Source: Ceratorhiza oryzae-sativae (Eukaryota > Basidiomycota > Agaricomycetes > Cantharellales > Ceratobasidiaceae). Taken from it: a stretch of 64,000 bases of DNA. Made by a program: the position numbers and the translations under genes. Under the pieces are notes generated by a model. It was not told the DNA's origin, did no database searches, and saw only the letters and a list, made by a program, of their open reading frames with translations. The stretch lies in NCBI GenBank assembly GCA_030998015.1, contig JARWMV010000241.1:992001-1056000 (forward strand). Reading direction: 5' to 3'. Shown piece by piece: positions 48,830 to 58,571 of this stretch; the stretch's first letter is position 1; each line of letters opens with the position of its first letter.

Positions 48830-49599
48830 CGGCTCCCTACCCAGGCAAGGAAAACTGCAAGAAGCCAGGCCAGTACACCCCAAGTGTGGAGGAACACCGA
48901 ATGATTGCGGAGAGCTTACTGCCAGGGGCCAACTTGGTGTACATCCCAAAGAAGGATAGGGACGCGAGGAACTGGCTTAACAACAGCCTTTACAAGGACC
49001 CCAAGTTAGGAATACTGCGGTGGCAGGGAGTCCGAAGGCCGACAACCAAGAGCGCAATGTTGCGCACACCAATGTATGTAATCGACAACATAGTGGGGGC
49101 AACGGTGACAGGGGTGGTCTACGCCGCCAAGGAACAGAGGGAGGTGGTGGGCCTCTGGACGACTAATGCAGATTGGGAAGTAGAGCAGCGGGCCAGGGTC
49201 CTGTTGGAGCAGTGGAAGCTGGCACTGGCGGCACCGTATGGGGACTGCTTGAGGCCACTACCACTGATGAAATGTTTACTGCCATCAGGTTGAAGGAAGC
49301 AAACTTGGCCGACTTCCGTAACTGGGTGAAGGTATGCCCAAACCTGCATGGTTACGATACGGATATGTCGAGCCTCACGGCAAGCCTGGAGTCCCTGGTG
49401 GTGAAGGAGGAGGAGCCGAGAGTAACGATAAAGGAACCAACCCCGGACCTGGCCCAAGAGGGAGTCCAAACGGATTGGGCCAAATGGGAGGATGAGCTGG
49501 CGGGTGCCTTGGAGGAAGTGCCCCTGCTGGACACAGAGCCCTTGTGACTATCAGGCCTATCACATGTTTTTTGGAATGTCTTAAGAATAATTTTCACTA

Positions 49600-50171
49600 T
49601 CATATAATAATACATTTCAAAATGTTTTCTATTTTTTCTTGCCCTTGAGGGGCCGGGCATAGGGTTTTTTTTGCCTTCTTATCCTTCCTAGTAGTACGGG
49701 CCGCAGAACCACTGGCCCGGTTCTCAGGCAACAGCCAGGGGGCCTCCCCCCCTGGGAAGTCGGCCATGTAGTTCTGGAAACACCCAGAACCAGACGCTGC
49801 AAAGGGCGAAGCCTCATCAAACAAGGGAGCAGAGCCCTCCTTGAAGAATTTGGCAAGAGCAGCCTGGTGAGACTGCTCCTCAAAGGACTTGTAGTCCTGA
49901 TCAACGAGCGCCCAGACACGCTCAAGGGTGGCCTCATGGGCCCAACCATCAAGGAGGATGCACTCTTCTACAGAACAAGTTAGCTACATGAGAACAACGA
50001 AGAACAAACACATGTACCTGGCACCCCACAGAAGAACCAGTCCCCAACACCCCCATAGAAGTCCTCGAGGGAGGTGTCGCACACGGCATCACAGTAGGCG
50101 CAGTACCCCCCCTCAGGGAGAGACCAGCAGGTGCAGTCAAGGGGATTGTAGTTAAGGGAAATAACACGCAT
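49600..50171 (-). CDS. Cargo ORF 2 of chromovirus B, antisense unknown protein with one intron
   Basis: The start at 50169-50171 opens MRVISLNYNPLDCTCWSLPE, followed by a Cys-rich stretch (CAYCDAVCDTSLEDFYGG). An intron of about 50 nt (about 49970-50019, GTACATG...TGTAG) joins it to ECILLDGWAHEATLERVWAL, DQDYKSFEEQSHQAALAKFF and a C-terminal basic tail (RTTRKDKKAKK), ending at TGA/TAA near 49600. No family is recognised. CWSLPEGGYCAYC could be a metal site. The ORF is convergent with cargo ORF 1 (53 bp apart) and divergent from the Rep gene, an order like that of circular ssDNA viruses with genes on both strands. The correct splice and open frame suggest it was recently functional. Confidence 0.5.
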
Positions 50172-50286
50172 AGTAAAGACGGGATGAGGAAGGAAAACAA
50201 CAAAACCACAAACATTAAAAATCACGGTGCAACACAATAACTTGCACAAACATCAAAACAAGGTCTGGTCAGGTGACACCAACAGA

Positions 50287-50414
50287 CACGTGACCACCTG
50301 CCAGAAAACAAACAACAAAGCACGGGAATCACATGACCTAGCCTAGTCATGTGACCACCTGCCAGAAAACAAACAACAAAGCACAGGAATCACATGACCT
50401 AGCCTAGTCACGTG
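50287..50414. repeat. 61-bp direct repeats in the divergent intergenic region (iteron-like)
   Basis: Two tandem 61-bp units start at CACGTG 50287 and CATGTG 50348, and a third CACGTG at 50409 closes the array. The units differ by two changes, both at CpG. Right behind it a small hairpin can form: CCCCT 50427-50431 and AGGGG 50441-50445 around a 9-nt loop. The array lies between antisense ORF 2 and the Rep gene, the position where circular ssDNA viruses keep iterons and the replication origin. The loop does not match the usual TAATATTAC-type nonanucleotide. Confidence 0.6.
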
Positions 50415-50627
50415 AATATACACTATCCCCTAACTACCGGAGGGGTCAGAGAGGGGGCACCGACTGAAGTGGGGGAGCGGAGGCCCCGAGCGTAGCAAGG
50501 ATCAAGGCCGACGCAGAGGAACGGATGGGAGGGCACCCCTCGGAGATGCGTCATCACTGAAATAAGGTCATGTGATCACAACAAATGCAAGACGGAGTCA
50601 TGTGACAATCAAAACGGACCTTGCGGC

Positions 50628-50635
50628 TTATATAG
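50628..50635 (+). promoter_or_regulatory. TATA-like box before the Rep gene
   Basis: TTATATAG lies about 40 bp before the first possible ATG (50669) and about 80 bp before the ATG of the Rep frame (50712). Two ATCACATG/GTCATGTG-type boxes lie further upstream. Confidence 0.4.
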
Positions 50636-50711
50636 ACAAGCACAAGGCCCAAGATAACCTGCGCTCTCATGCTCTCTTCCCAGTCCCCAAATACCTCTAA
50701 AACTGTAAACG

Positions 50712-51998
50712 ATGCTAAGTGGAAATGGATCGAACGCGGCAACACCCCAGCCAAGCGGATCAAGCGAAGGGCGGAGGTTGGTGTCGCCATTGCCAGTGCC
50801 CTTGGTATCAAGCCAAGCCCCCTCGCCTGCTTCTATGCGGCCTACACTGACGGATCGAGGGTCCGAAGAGCTGACTGAAACCGCGCTGGCCCCTCGGTTC
50901 TGTGTCCAGACCAGGGCAGTGCTGCTGACCTGGTCGAAGCTACGCGATCAGCCCTCAAGTGGGCTCGTCACCCGATACAAGGTGTTCTGCTGCCAACGGC
51001 CAAATCATTGGGCGACTTTGGCGGTGGTGGAACACCACAACCCTGAGGAACCAAACTACAACCTGGCCCGGCCCCTCCATGTCCACGCCCTCTCCATCAG
51101 TCAGGAGCAGAAGGGCGGCTGGAACACCCAGAACACCCAGTTCTGGGACTTCGAGGGGCAACACCCCAACATCCTGCCGAAGGACCTCAAGGACGGACCA
51201 GGAGGCAACCCTGCAAGGGAGGCTTTCAACTACCTCTGGAAGGATGTCGGAGCTAACGGCGAGGAGGTAGAGGAGCTGATGGCGGGGGACCTGACCTTGG
51301 AAAGGTTGGAGGAAATCCTGGTGAAGGGAAAGGGCAGGAAAAGGTCAAGGGCAGATGCGGACCTGGAGGACGGGGCGGAGATTGTTGCCTTGGTGACAAA
51401 AAAAGAGTACTACCAGGCATTCAAGCGCCTGCGCCCCCTCCAGATGGTGACGACATGGAACTCGGTACGAGCATATGCTGAGTACACGTATAAGGAGGAC
51501 CAGGGATGCATGCCTGCAATCCCGGTGGAGTTGGAAGTCCCAGAAGACCAGGCGCACATCGACAGGGCGGACTGATGGTTCGCGGAAGAGGCTGAGAAGA
51601 GAGGGAGGGGCGTGCGCCATCGCATCCTGGTGATCGAAGGCGAAACAGGAACTGGGAAGACAGCGTATGCGCGATCCAAGGGCTCCCATAGCTGGATGTG
51701 CAACGTCTGGAACGTGGGGAATCTGTCGGAGGACGCTGACATCTGGATCCTGGATGACATGGTCCAGTCAAACGGGAAGTACTCGCTCAAAGCCCTGAGC
51801 CAGTACGAGGCAGACTTCACAGGCAGATATGCTCATGTGAAGTCAATGAAGGTATGGCCAACGGTGATCCTGGGGAATAGCCGGTCGGCCATAATGAAGT
51901 GTTGGACAGACATAGAGGGGGAAGAAGGGGACTTATGGGTATCCAAAAACGTAGACTGGGTATACTCAGGAGGGAAGCCATTTTTTGTTTTTCCTTAA
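50712..51998 (+). pseudogene. CRESS-DNA-virus-like Rep (HUH endonuclease plus superfamily 3 helicase), one in-frame stop
   Basis: Replication-initiator-like protein most similar in layout to geminivirus/genomovirus Rep. Counting from ATG 50712: motif I LLTWSKL (71-77), motif II HVH (123-125, metal-binding), an HPNI block as in the geminiviral GRS region (151-154), motif III YLWK (174-177, nicking Tyr), then Walker A GETGTGKT (310-317), Walker B IWILDD (344-349) and motif C VILGN (385-389). A TGA at 51573-51575 separates the nuclease from the helicase half; both halves share one frame, and an intron removing the stop cannot be excluded. The residues before about 60 may not be real; an overlapping frame opens at ATG 50669. 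A likely polyadenylation signal AATAAA is at 52001. It lies inside an LTR retrotransposon, which is highly unusual. Endogenous Rep-like genes are known from fungal genomes in general. Confidence 0.85.
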
Positions 51999-52101
51999 AA
52001 AATAAAAATAAATTATCTTTGTATAAGCTGTTTTATTCACAGACCATGTGTCGAGAAGTAAGCTTAAACAAGGAAATAAGCAAGGAGAAAGTAATCTCAT
52101 G

Positions 52102-52201
52102 TAGCATAGAGGTTAAGGGATCTAGCCTGACTCATCATCTCCTAGCTGAGCAATTACACATCGAACGGAAGGTTGTTGGTTTGAGTCCAGCGCCCTTAAC
52201 C
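52102..52201 (+). ncRNA. tRNA-like / Pol III-type sequence before the 3' LTR
   Basis: An A-box match (TAGCATAGAGG, 52102-52112) and a B-box match (GGTTTGAGTCC, 52178-52188) are spaced as in tRNA genes. The B box forms a perfect T-arm (GTTGG, 7-nt loop, CCAGC). GGTTAAGGG (52111-52119) pairs fully with CCCTTAACC (52193-52201) as a 9-bp stem. The D and anticodon arms do not fold canonically, so it is not a normal tRNA gene; a tRNA-derived SINE piece or structured RNA is more likely. Confidence 0.35.
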
Positions 52202-52295
52202 TCCTTGATATATGAGATACCTTTTAGAAACTTTTAGAACCCAGAAAAGAAACATGCCTCGAGATCCCCCAAGACATGTCCAAAGGGGGGGATAA

Positions 52296-53075
52296 TGTTA
52301 TGACCTGCCTAGCAGACATAACCTAACAACCGAATATTGTACAGATTTATGGCATTTTTCCCAAAGCAGAACAAACCATAAACAGGATCATGTGACCTTG
52401 GCGCTTACCCAACAATTAAGCACTGGTGGTTACCCTGAACTCGCTCCAGCATTTCTCTCCCATGTTACTTGGAGCAAGGAGCAAGTTGTCACGTGACCTT
52501 GGTGCTTACTCAGCAATCAAGCGCCGGTGGTTACCCTGAACTTGCTCCAGCATTTCTCTCCCATGTTACTTGGAGCGAGGAGCGAGTTGTCACGTGACCT
52601 CGGCGCTTACTCAGCGATCAAGCGCCGGTGGTTACCCTGAACTCGCTCCAGCATTTCTCTCCCATGTTACTTGGAGCGAGGAGCAAGTTGTCACGTGACC
52701 TTGGCGCTTATCCAGCAATTAAGCGCCAGGTGCTTAAGTCCAAAAGTCACATGACCCTCGGACCTCGTGCAGCTCTATAAGATTCAGAGCTGCACAAACT
52801 TAGGATAAACAATTACCTAAGACCTAGTACTATATAGAACCTATAACTGCTATAGACGGCGCTTAGGAAAGGGGGGCCACCACAGCAACCACAGTCACAT
52901 GTATATAAGGGGAGTAAAGCAAGACTGAACACCTCAGCTTGCTTTATCTTGTCAACCACCATAGACCATAGCAAACACTGTAACTAGAATGCTCAATACA
53001 TACTGCATAGCACCAAACCGTCAATGCAGCCACTACTTAAGTGCTCCACAAGGGAGCCTCCAGAGGGTCATGACA
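52296..53075 (+). repeat. 3' LTR of chromovirus B
   Basis: 780 bp, same ends; it also has three 101-bp units (CATGTG 52389, CACGTG 52490, 52591, 52692). It differs from the 5' LTR mainly by C/T and G/A changes at CpG sites plus small indels near the TATA region. Confidence 0.93.
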
Positions 53076-53743
53076 TTCCATGGTTATGGTGAATCAGAGC
53101 CCGGTCATGGGTCCCACAGACACATAATAACACGTGTATATGGGTTTGCGGCACCATGAGCTGGTTGGGACAGCCTGGTCTAAATGACTGATCTCAGCCT
53201 ATTTTGGCTAGAGTCCCATCAAACATGACCTTGAGGCCAGAACTATGGCCCCGTCAGTTGCACTTCCATTCCTGATGAGTGCAAGTGATATAGCTTCCTG
53301 ATTACTATTGCTCCCATCAAACATGTCCTTGAGGCTGGAACTACAGCCCTGCAAGCTGCACTTCCATTGCTGATGAGCGCAAGTGGCATATAGCTATGTG
53401 ATTACTATTGTTCGGACCACCCAAACGTGTTTGCTCAGCTACATGATTGCATTACGGGGATCATGTTTGGCTCATTTACATGAATCATGTGACAAACACT
53501 GTGCCACACACCCTCCACCACCAACTACGTCTTCACCTGTTTCATCCTTACCTTATAAAGCCCAAAAGCCGCAATTATGCCAACCCACCAGTCAAAAACG
53601 CCTACCAGAAGATTTGCTCCTTTCAACTTAAAGCAGTCTGTTCATACTGCTGCGCAACAACTTTGCCGATTAAACATTTTTACAGCACATGAAGAGAGGC
53701 AAGTACCACATTACTAGTGCCCATGTTGATCTTTGCACTGAAA
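53076..53743. other. Spacer between chromovirus B and a solo LTR, with a ~97-bp direct duplication
   Basis: Starts with TSD TTCCA. About 53215-53305 and 53311-53405 are diverged direct copies (both contain CATCAAACATG and GCACTTCCATT). No gene is recognised; the frame at 53383-53692 has no motif. Confidence 0.5.
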
Positions 53744-54526
53744 TGTTATGACTCGTCAAACGGACATAACAAAACAACCAAATATTTCTACAGATTTATG
53801 GCATTTTTCCTAAGTGGAACAAGCCATAAACAAGGTCACGTGACCTCGGCGCTTAGCCGGCGCTTACGGTGGTTACCCTGAACTCACTCCAGCATTTCTC
53901 TCCATTGTTACTTGGAGCGAGGAGCGAGTTGTCACATGATCTTGGGCGCTTACGGCAGGATCACATGACCTCAGCGCCTACGGTGGTTACCCTGAACTTG
54001 CTCCAGCATATCTCTCCCTTGTTACTTGGAGTGAGGAGCGAGTTGTCACGTGATCTTGGCGCTTACAGAAGGGTCACGTGACCTCAACACTTACGGTTGT
54101 TACCCTGAACTCGCTCCAGCATTTCTCTCCCATGTTACTTGGAGCAAGGAGCAAGTTGTCACGTGATCTCGGCGCTTACGGCAGGATCACGTGACCTCAG
54201 CGCCTACCCCTCGGACCTCGCACGGCTCTATAAGATTCGGAGCTGCACAAACTTAAGACAAACAATTACCTAACCCGTAGTACTGTACATAACCTACACC
54301 TACTGTGGAGTGTGCTTAGATAATACGTCCGCAGCCACTGCAGCCACAGGTATATATAAGGAGGATAAAGCAAGACTGGACGCCTCAGCTTGCTTTATCT
54401 TGTCAACCACCATAGACCATAGCAAACACTGTAACTAGAACACTCAATACATACCGCATAGCACCAAACCGTCAACACAGCCACTACTTAAGTGCTCCAC
54501 AAGGGAGCCTCCAGAGGGTCACAACA
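53744..54526 (+). repeat. Second solo LTR of the chromovirus B family
   Basis: 783 bp, TGTTATGACT...CACAACA, flanked by TSD TGAAA (53739-53743, 54527-54531). It contains three diverged tandem units with the ACTCGCTCC/GGAGCGAG inverted pair. Same orientation as chromovirus B. Confidence 0.9.
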
Positions 54527-54555
54527 TGAAACAGACTCTCAGACAGCTTAGCATT

Positions 54556-56727
54556 ATGAGCGCACAGTTCTTTGCTACCACGGTTGTCCCCAACGGGATG
54601 CCAACACACCTGCGCCTAACGATCAGTGCAAGTGTAAGAGAAACAAGCCATCCTTATCCTTCCACCCCGGAGCGGCATGCCCTCAAACGGCATAAGTAAT
54701 TTATATGCACTACTCTTCCTACTAACTGTTGCACAGAAACAACCTCCATGCGTGACCGTGTCCCAGAACATGTGCAGCTTGATAATGTTCCTCACCAGGT
54801 ACAACTACCTACACAAATACAAATGACTAATGATTAATATTTGTAGCCCATAAATCGACCACTAGCGCCAACTACAAGCACTCCCTCTATACCACATAAC
54901 TGCACCCCAACAAGGCTACCAACTCCCTTTGGTCTTTCTAGTACCCCTGCTGGCCCACAAATTGACCCAACAAATCCAGATGTGTGGAATCCGTCCAAAC
55001 TTGCCTACAGCGCCATTGGTCCAAGCTCAGGGAAGCTGCTCCAGCAGTCGGGAGCCCTGGGGCCACAAGCATACTTTCTGACTTTGAATTCAGCATCCCA
55101 TTTTGCCCCCACCTCTCCATCATTATCTCCCTTGTTTGATCATTTTCCCAACCCGCATGGTGTCCAATTTCCATCTACACCTCTTGACACACCAAACACC
55201 AACTGTTTTGCACATTGGAGCAACTATAGCACAGTGTCAATAGAGGCTCTACCTGCGCCCCCTCCTGCCAATTTCACCATTGGTGTGGCTGAAGATTCAC
55301 AAGTCACTGACACAGTTCCTAGCTTTTTAGTAGACAAGATTGTTTCCCCCCTTCCCCTGCTTGCTCCCACACACCTGGAGCCCGAGGAGCTTGTGGTTGT
55401 AGAGACAAAGGGCAGTCGGTCAGGGCACCAGTGGGAGAACTGGGAGCATCAATTGCTGTTGCTCAGCCTCCTTGGACCCCAGGCTCAGCTGGGTTTGATT
55501 TAACACTTGGCTCTACCACATGAGAAGCAGGGTGAGATGGCGCAACATGTTTGCTGGCCTGAGGTACGTAGCTGTCTTGTACAATACATAAGTACTAATT
55601 TTACCCAGATATCTCAGAACTTGTTCAAGGGGGCCTGAAGCAGGCTGGCAATCATGAGCCAATGGTACTTGCTTAGGGACGTCTATGTGCTACTGATCCA
55701 GTTTGCAGAATGGGCTGGGGTTGATCTTCACCTGCCAAAGTTTGATGATCCTAAAACGCTTGTTCAGGCGATAGTTGCAGCGTGGAAAGCCCATGTCAAC
55801 CCAACTGACCACTGGGGTACCACAACCATTAAACTCAGGTTTCCTGCAGTTGCCGCTTGGACCCATGATCCGGTAAATGGTTGGCTTGCAATGATCCACT
55901 GATGGTGAGCTACTAATCGGATGGACATTCCGTCTTACTAACATGTGTTATGCAGCCTAATAGAGGCAGGGATCAAGTTCCCTCTGAAAAAGGACTCAGA
56001 ACAGCCCACACTCTCTACTTCGCGCCTTGCCCCTGCGTTTTTGGGCTGGGCTGGACACACTCCGAGTGAGCCTGTCCCCCTTTCTTCTGCCTTCTTGGTC
56101 CCTCAATTCTGCACACAAGTTGTTGCTCCCAGCTTGATCACTACTATCCCGCCTAGCCCAGCCCACCAGATTCCATCTGATCAACTTGGCAACACCTTGT
56201 TCCCCCAACCTGAGGTGATTCAGCTGACACAGGCAACCCAGCCAGCCCAGGGAGCAAAACAAGCTGAAGATCTGACAGACACAAATACTAGCCCAGCGTC
56301 ACCCAACTGTAATTCTTGTGAGTCAAAAATGCTGCGTGACCAGCACACAGTTGTCACATCCTCTGTTTGCTTGGCTGATTCGAAGGCTGATTATATCTGC
56401 AGCCTTGCGCTCCAAATTTGCACAGAGGCCCTGGGTTCTTTAGTGCGACTAGAACGGGAGGAGCGCAAGATGCACCTATGCACAGTGCTGGATATTATTC
56501 AATCGCACAAGCCTGCATCATTAATCCACGTTAGTGCCAAGTCCTGGTTGAAACGAACTTTTCCCCACAGTCATCTGTCAGACAATTCCCTGAGCCTGGT
56601 TAGCAAATGGAAAGCTAAGCTTGATGCAACTCCCACTTGCCTCACTTACAACCCGAGCCTTGAGCAGATGTTCGCCACCCCTCCTCTCCCCTCAGTGGAC
56701 TTGTTGGACATCAACAATCAGGTGTAA
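54556..56727 (+). CDS. Unidentified multi-exon protein, possibly decayed
   Basis: ATG 54556 (MSAQFFATTVVPNGMP) opens a first exon. An acceptor after TTGCACAG (about 54736) and a GTACAACTACC...TTTGTAG intron (about 54797-54846) lead to a Pro/Ser/Thr-rich exon (to 55503), an exon around 55654-55902 (MSQWYLLRDVYVLLIQFAEW), and a last exon 55945-56727 (LIEAGIKFPLKKDSEQ ... ALGSLVRLEREERKMHLCTV ... SLVSKWKAKLDATP). Between 55501 and 55650 the frame has stops, so an intron or decay lies there. No domain is recognised. The pattern (Pro-rich linker, then a helical C-terminus) and location among repeats suggest a transposon-associated or lineage-specific gene. Confidence 0.4.
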
Positions 56728-57229
56728 CACAGTGAGTGCTCTGTTACACAGTACCTTGCACTTGAACTAAGCCCATGCCTCCCATTACAGTTACAGCCCT
56801 GTATCCAGTTGATATTGTGTCCTGTCGAACCTTGTATCTTGCGCCTTGTGTATTCCAATTCTGTGTGTTATGTATCATATATTGTCTCTTCCCCTCCAAC
56901 TTCCACGACACGTGCACAAGCCCCTTGTCCTGTTTTTACATGAATACAATCATTATTTATATCCATTACAGTGTGTACCAGCATGATTGCATACAAGGCA
57001 GTGGTCAACCCAGCAGTAAAACCAATTGCAAATGGGCAAAGCAGTGCCCCAACCAATTAGCCCAATTAGGTGATCTTATTGTTATCTACTTCTTATCTTA
57101 TCTATCGCCCAGGCTTGAAAACAATGTCATAATTGTATATCCCATATTAGTTTAAAATTATATACAGAATATAACGCATAGATACACCCCAAATTTGCTA
57201 TGTTATTTAGGGAGAATAATATGCATATT
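56728..57229. other. No gene recognised
   Basis: The plus frame 56775-57155 has no motif. AT-rich, CpG-poor sequence leads into the repeat copy that flanks the palindrome. Confidence 0.4.
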
Positions 57230-58571
57230 ATGTTCATATAATGTCGAGAATCCGGGGCTATGAGTTCCTGTGTTGACTCTATGGCAAGATAATGATTGGA
57301 GAAATTTTTGGCTGTCCCATTTGATTTGACAATTTGTACCTGGATGCTCATGCTGGGTAAACACCAGCTAGTCTGCTCATTTCCTGGACAATTTATCTAA
57401 AAAAAAATATGCCAGGCATCTTTTAAACACCATAAGAGTATGTTTTCAGAGTTTCAGCAAGTTGGGATGCACTATTAGAAAGTTATAGGCTGTTGAAGAT
57501 GCTAGGTTTGCATGCTCTCCCACCCCTTGTTTCACAGTGATTTAGGCAGTTCATCTAATACAAATGACATTAAGACATTCAATGGTCATTTATAAGCTCT
57601 AAATGCATGACTGAAACCAGCTAAGAGGCACATACAGGAGTGGAAGTAGCTGGGATACATTTCCATGCATACACCCAATGGAATAAACCAGTCATGCTGA
57701 GGGCAGGAGTTCAGCTGGAAGTCTAAAAGCTACATGGATTATAGCACCCCTGGGAGGGAATCTTCAATCTAAGTTTCAAGGGGACAGGGCAAAGACAAGG
57801 AAAGTTACTGACCATGCAGTACAAAAATTGGACTTTTTGATCAGATTTACTATGAGATTGGAGACAATTTGCACTGCATGGTCTGTAACTTTCCTTGTCT
57901 TTGCCCTGTCCCCTTGAAACTTAGATTGAAGATTCCCTCCCAGGGGTGCTATAATCCATGTAGCTTTTAGACTTCCAGCTAAACTCCTGCCCTCAGCATG
58001 ACTGGTTTATTCCATTGGGTGTATGCATGGAAATGTATCCCAGCTACTTCCACTCCTGTATGTGCCTCTTAGCTGGTTTCAGTCATGCATTTAGAGCTTA
58101 TAAATGACCATTGAATGTCTTAATGTCATTTGTATTAGATGAACTGCCTAAATCACTGTGAAACAAGGGGTGGGAGAGCATGCAAACCTAGCATCTTCAA
58201 CAGCCTATAACTTTCTAATAGTGCATCCCAACTTGCTGAAACTCTGAAAACATACTCTTATGGTGTTTAAAAGATGCCTGGCATATTTTTTTTTAGATAA
58301 ATTGTCCAGGAAATGAGCAGACTAGCTGGTGTTTACCCAGCATGAGCATCCAGGTACAAAATGTCAAATCAAATGGGACAGCCAAAAATTTCTCCAATCA
58401 TTATCTTGCCATAGAGTCAAGCTGTTGTCCTGAAATTTTGCCAGGGAAATCATATGGCATATAGCTATATATTCCACCAACACATGTGTCTGATATTGTC
58501 TATCCTTCATCTTTTACAGTTGATTCTCTGTCAGATGGTCACATGTCCCATTTGATTTGTTGCCCACTGTA
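57230..58571 (-). repeat. Split second copy of the 14720-14917 repeat
   Basis: 57230-57272 and 58421-58571 match the two halves of 14720-14917 in reverse orientation. The material in between is the palindrome. Confidence 0.8.
57273..58420. repeat. 1,148-bp near-perfect palindrome (foldback insertion)
   Basis: Arms of 548 bp (57273-57820 and 57873-58420) are reverse complements with only a few substitutions and no indels, since mirror positions stay in register; the spacer is 52 bp. Ends are TTGACTCTATGG and its complement. No ORF is meaningful. It is inserted in a repeat whose uninterrupted version is at 14720-14917. A foldback/MITE-like DNA transposon or a head-to-head duplicated element are the main options. 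Confidence 0.85.

Larger units (their letters stand above)
43009..49547 (+). pseudogene. Cargo ORF 1 of chromovirus B, unknown protein, split by a copia element
   Basis: Starts with ATG 43009 (MPFTTRPAFPSGHF), 85 nt after the integrase stop, is cut at 43113, and resumes at 48835 (PYPGKENCKKPGQYTPSVEE) in the same frame once the copia element and one TSD copy are discounted. It then reads through LLPGANLVYIPKKDRDARNW and VIDNIVGATVTGVVYAAKEQ to a stop at 49293. From about 49235 a second frame carries the likely continuation (EATTTDEMFTAIRLKEANLA ... acidic tail ending LLDTEPL, TGA 49545-49547), so an indel is likely near 49230. I recognise no domain. The N-terminal part is basic and the C-terminal part acidic. 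Product about 300 residues before disruption. Confidence 0.6.
36782..53075 (+). mobile_element. Ty3/gypsy chromovirus B, 16.3 kb, with extra cargo genes and a nested copia
   Basis: Bounded by TSD TTCCA (36777-36781 and 53076-53080) and LTRs of 763 and 780 bp. Order: 5' LTR, gag, PR-RT-RNaseH, integrase-chromodomain, then about 3.6 kb of non-retroviral cargo (unknown ORF, antisense ORF, direct repeats, CRESS-type Rep, tRNA-like sequence), polypurine tract (AAAGGGGGGG, 52282-52291) and 3' LTR. Subtracting the copia insertion the element is about 10.6 kb. The single TSD pair shows that cargo and retroelement sit in one insertion unit, unless the cargo entered a resident copy. Confidence 0.92.

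Noticed and set aside
48598..49293. A long plus ORF starting inside the copia 3' LTR
   Set aside because: The part up to 48829 is LTR sequence; the coding part is the second half of cargo ORF 1, and the LTR Met is not its natural start.
52293..52301. TAATGTTAT, a nonanucleotide variant known from genomovirus origins
   Set aside because: It spans the polypurine tract/LTR boundary; five of its bases are simply the LTR start TGTTAT, and no flanking stem was seen. Chance is the better explanation.
57273..58420. Short mirror-image ORFs in the palindrome
   Set aside because: They are duplicated on both strands by symmetry and show no motif.
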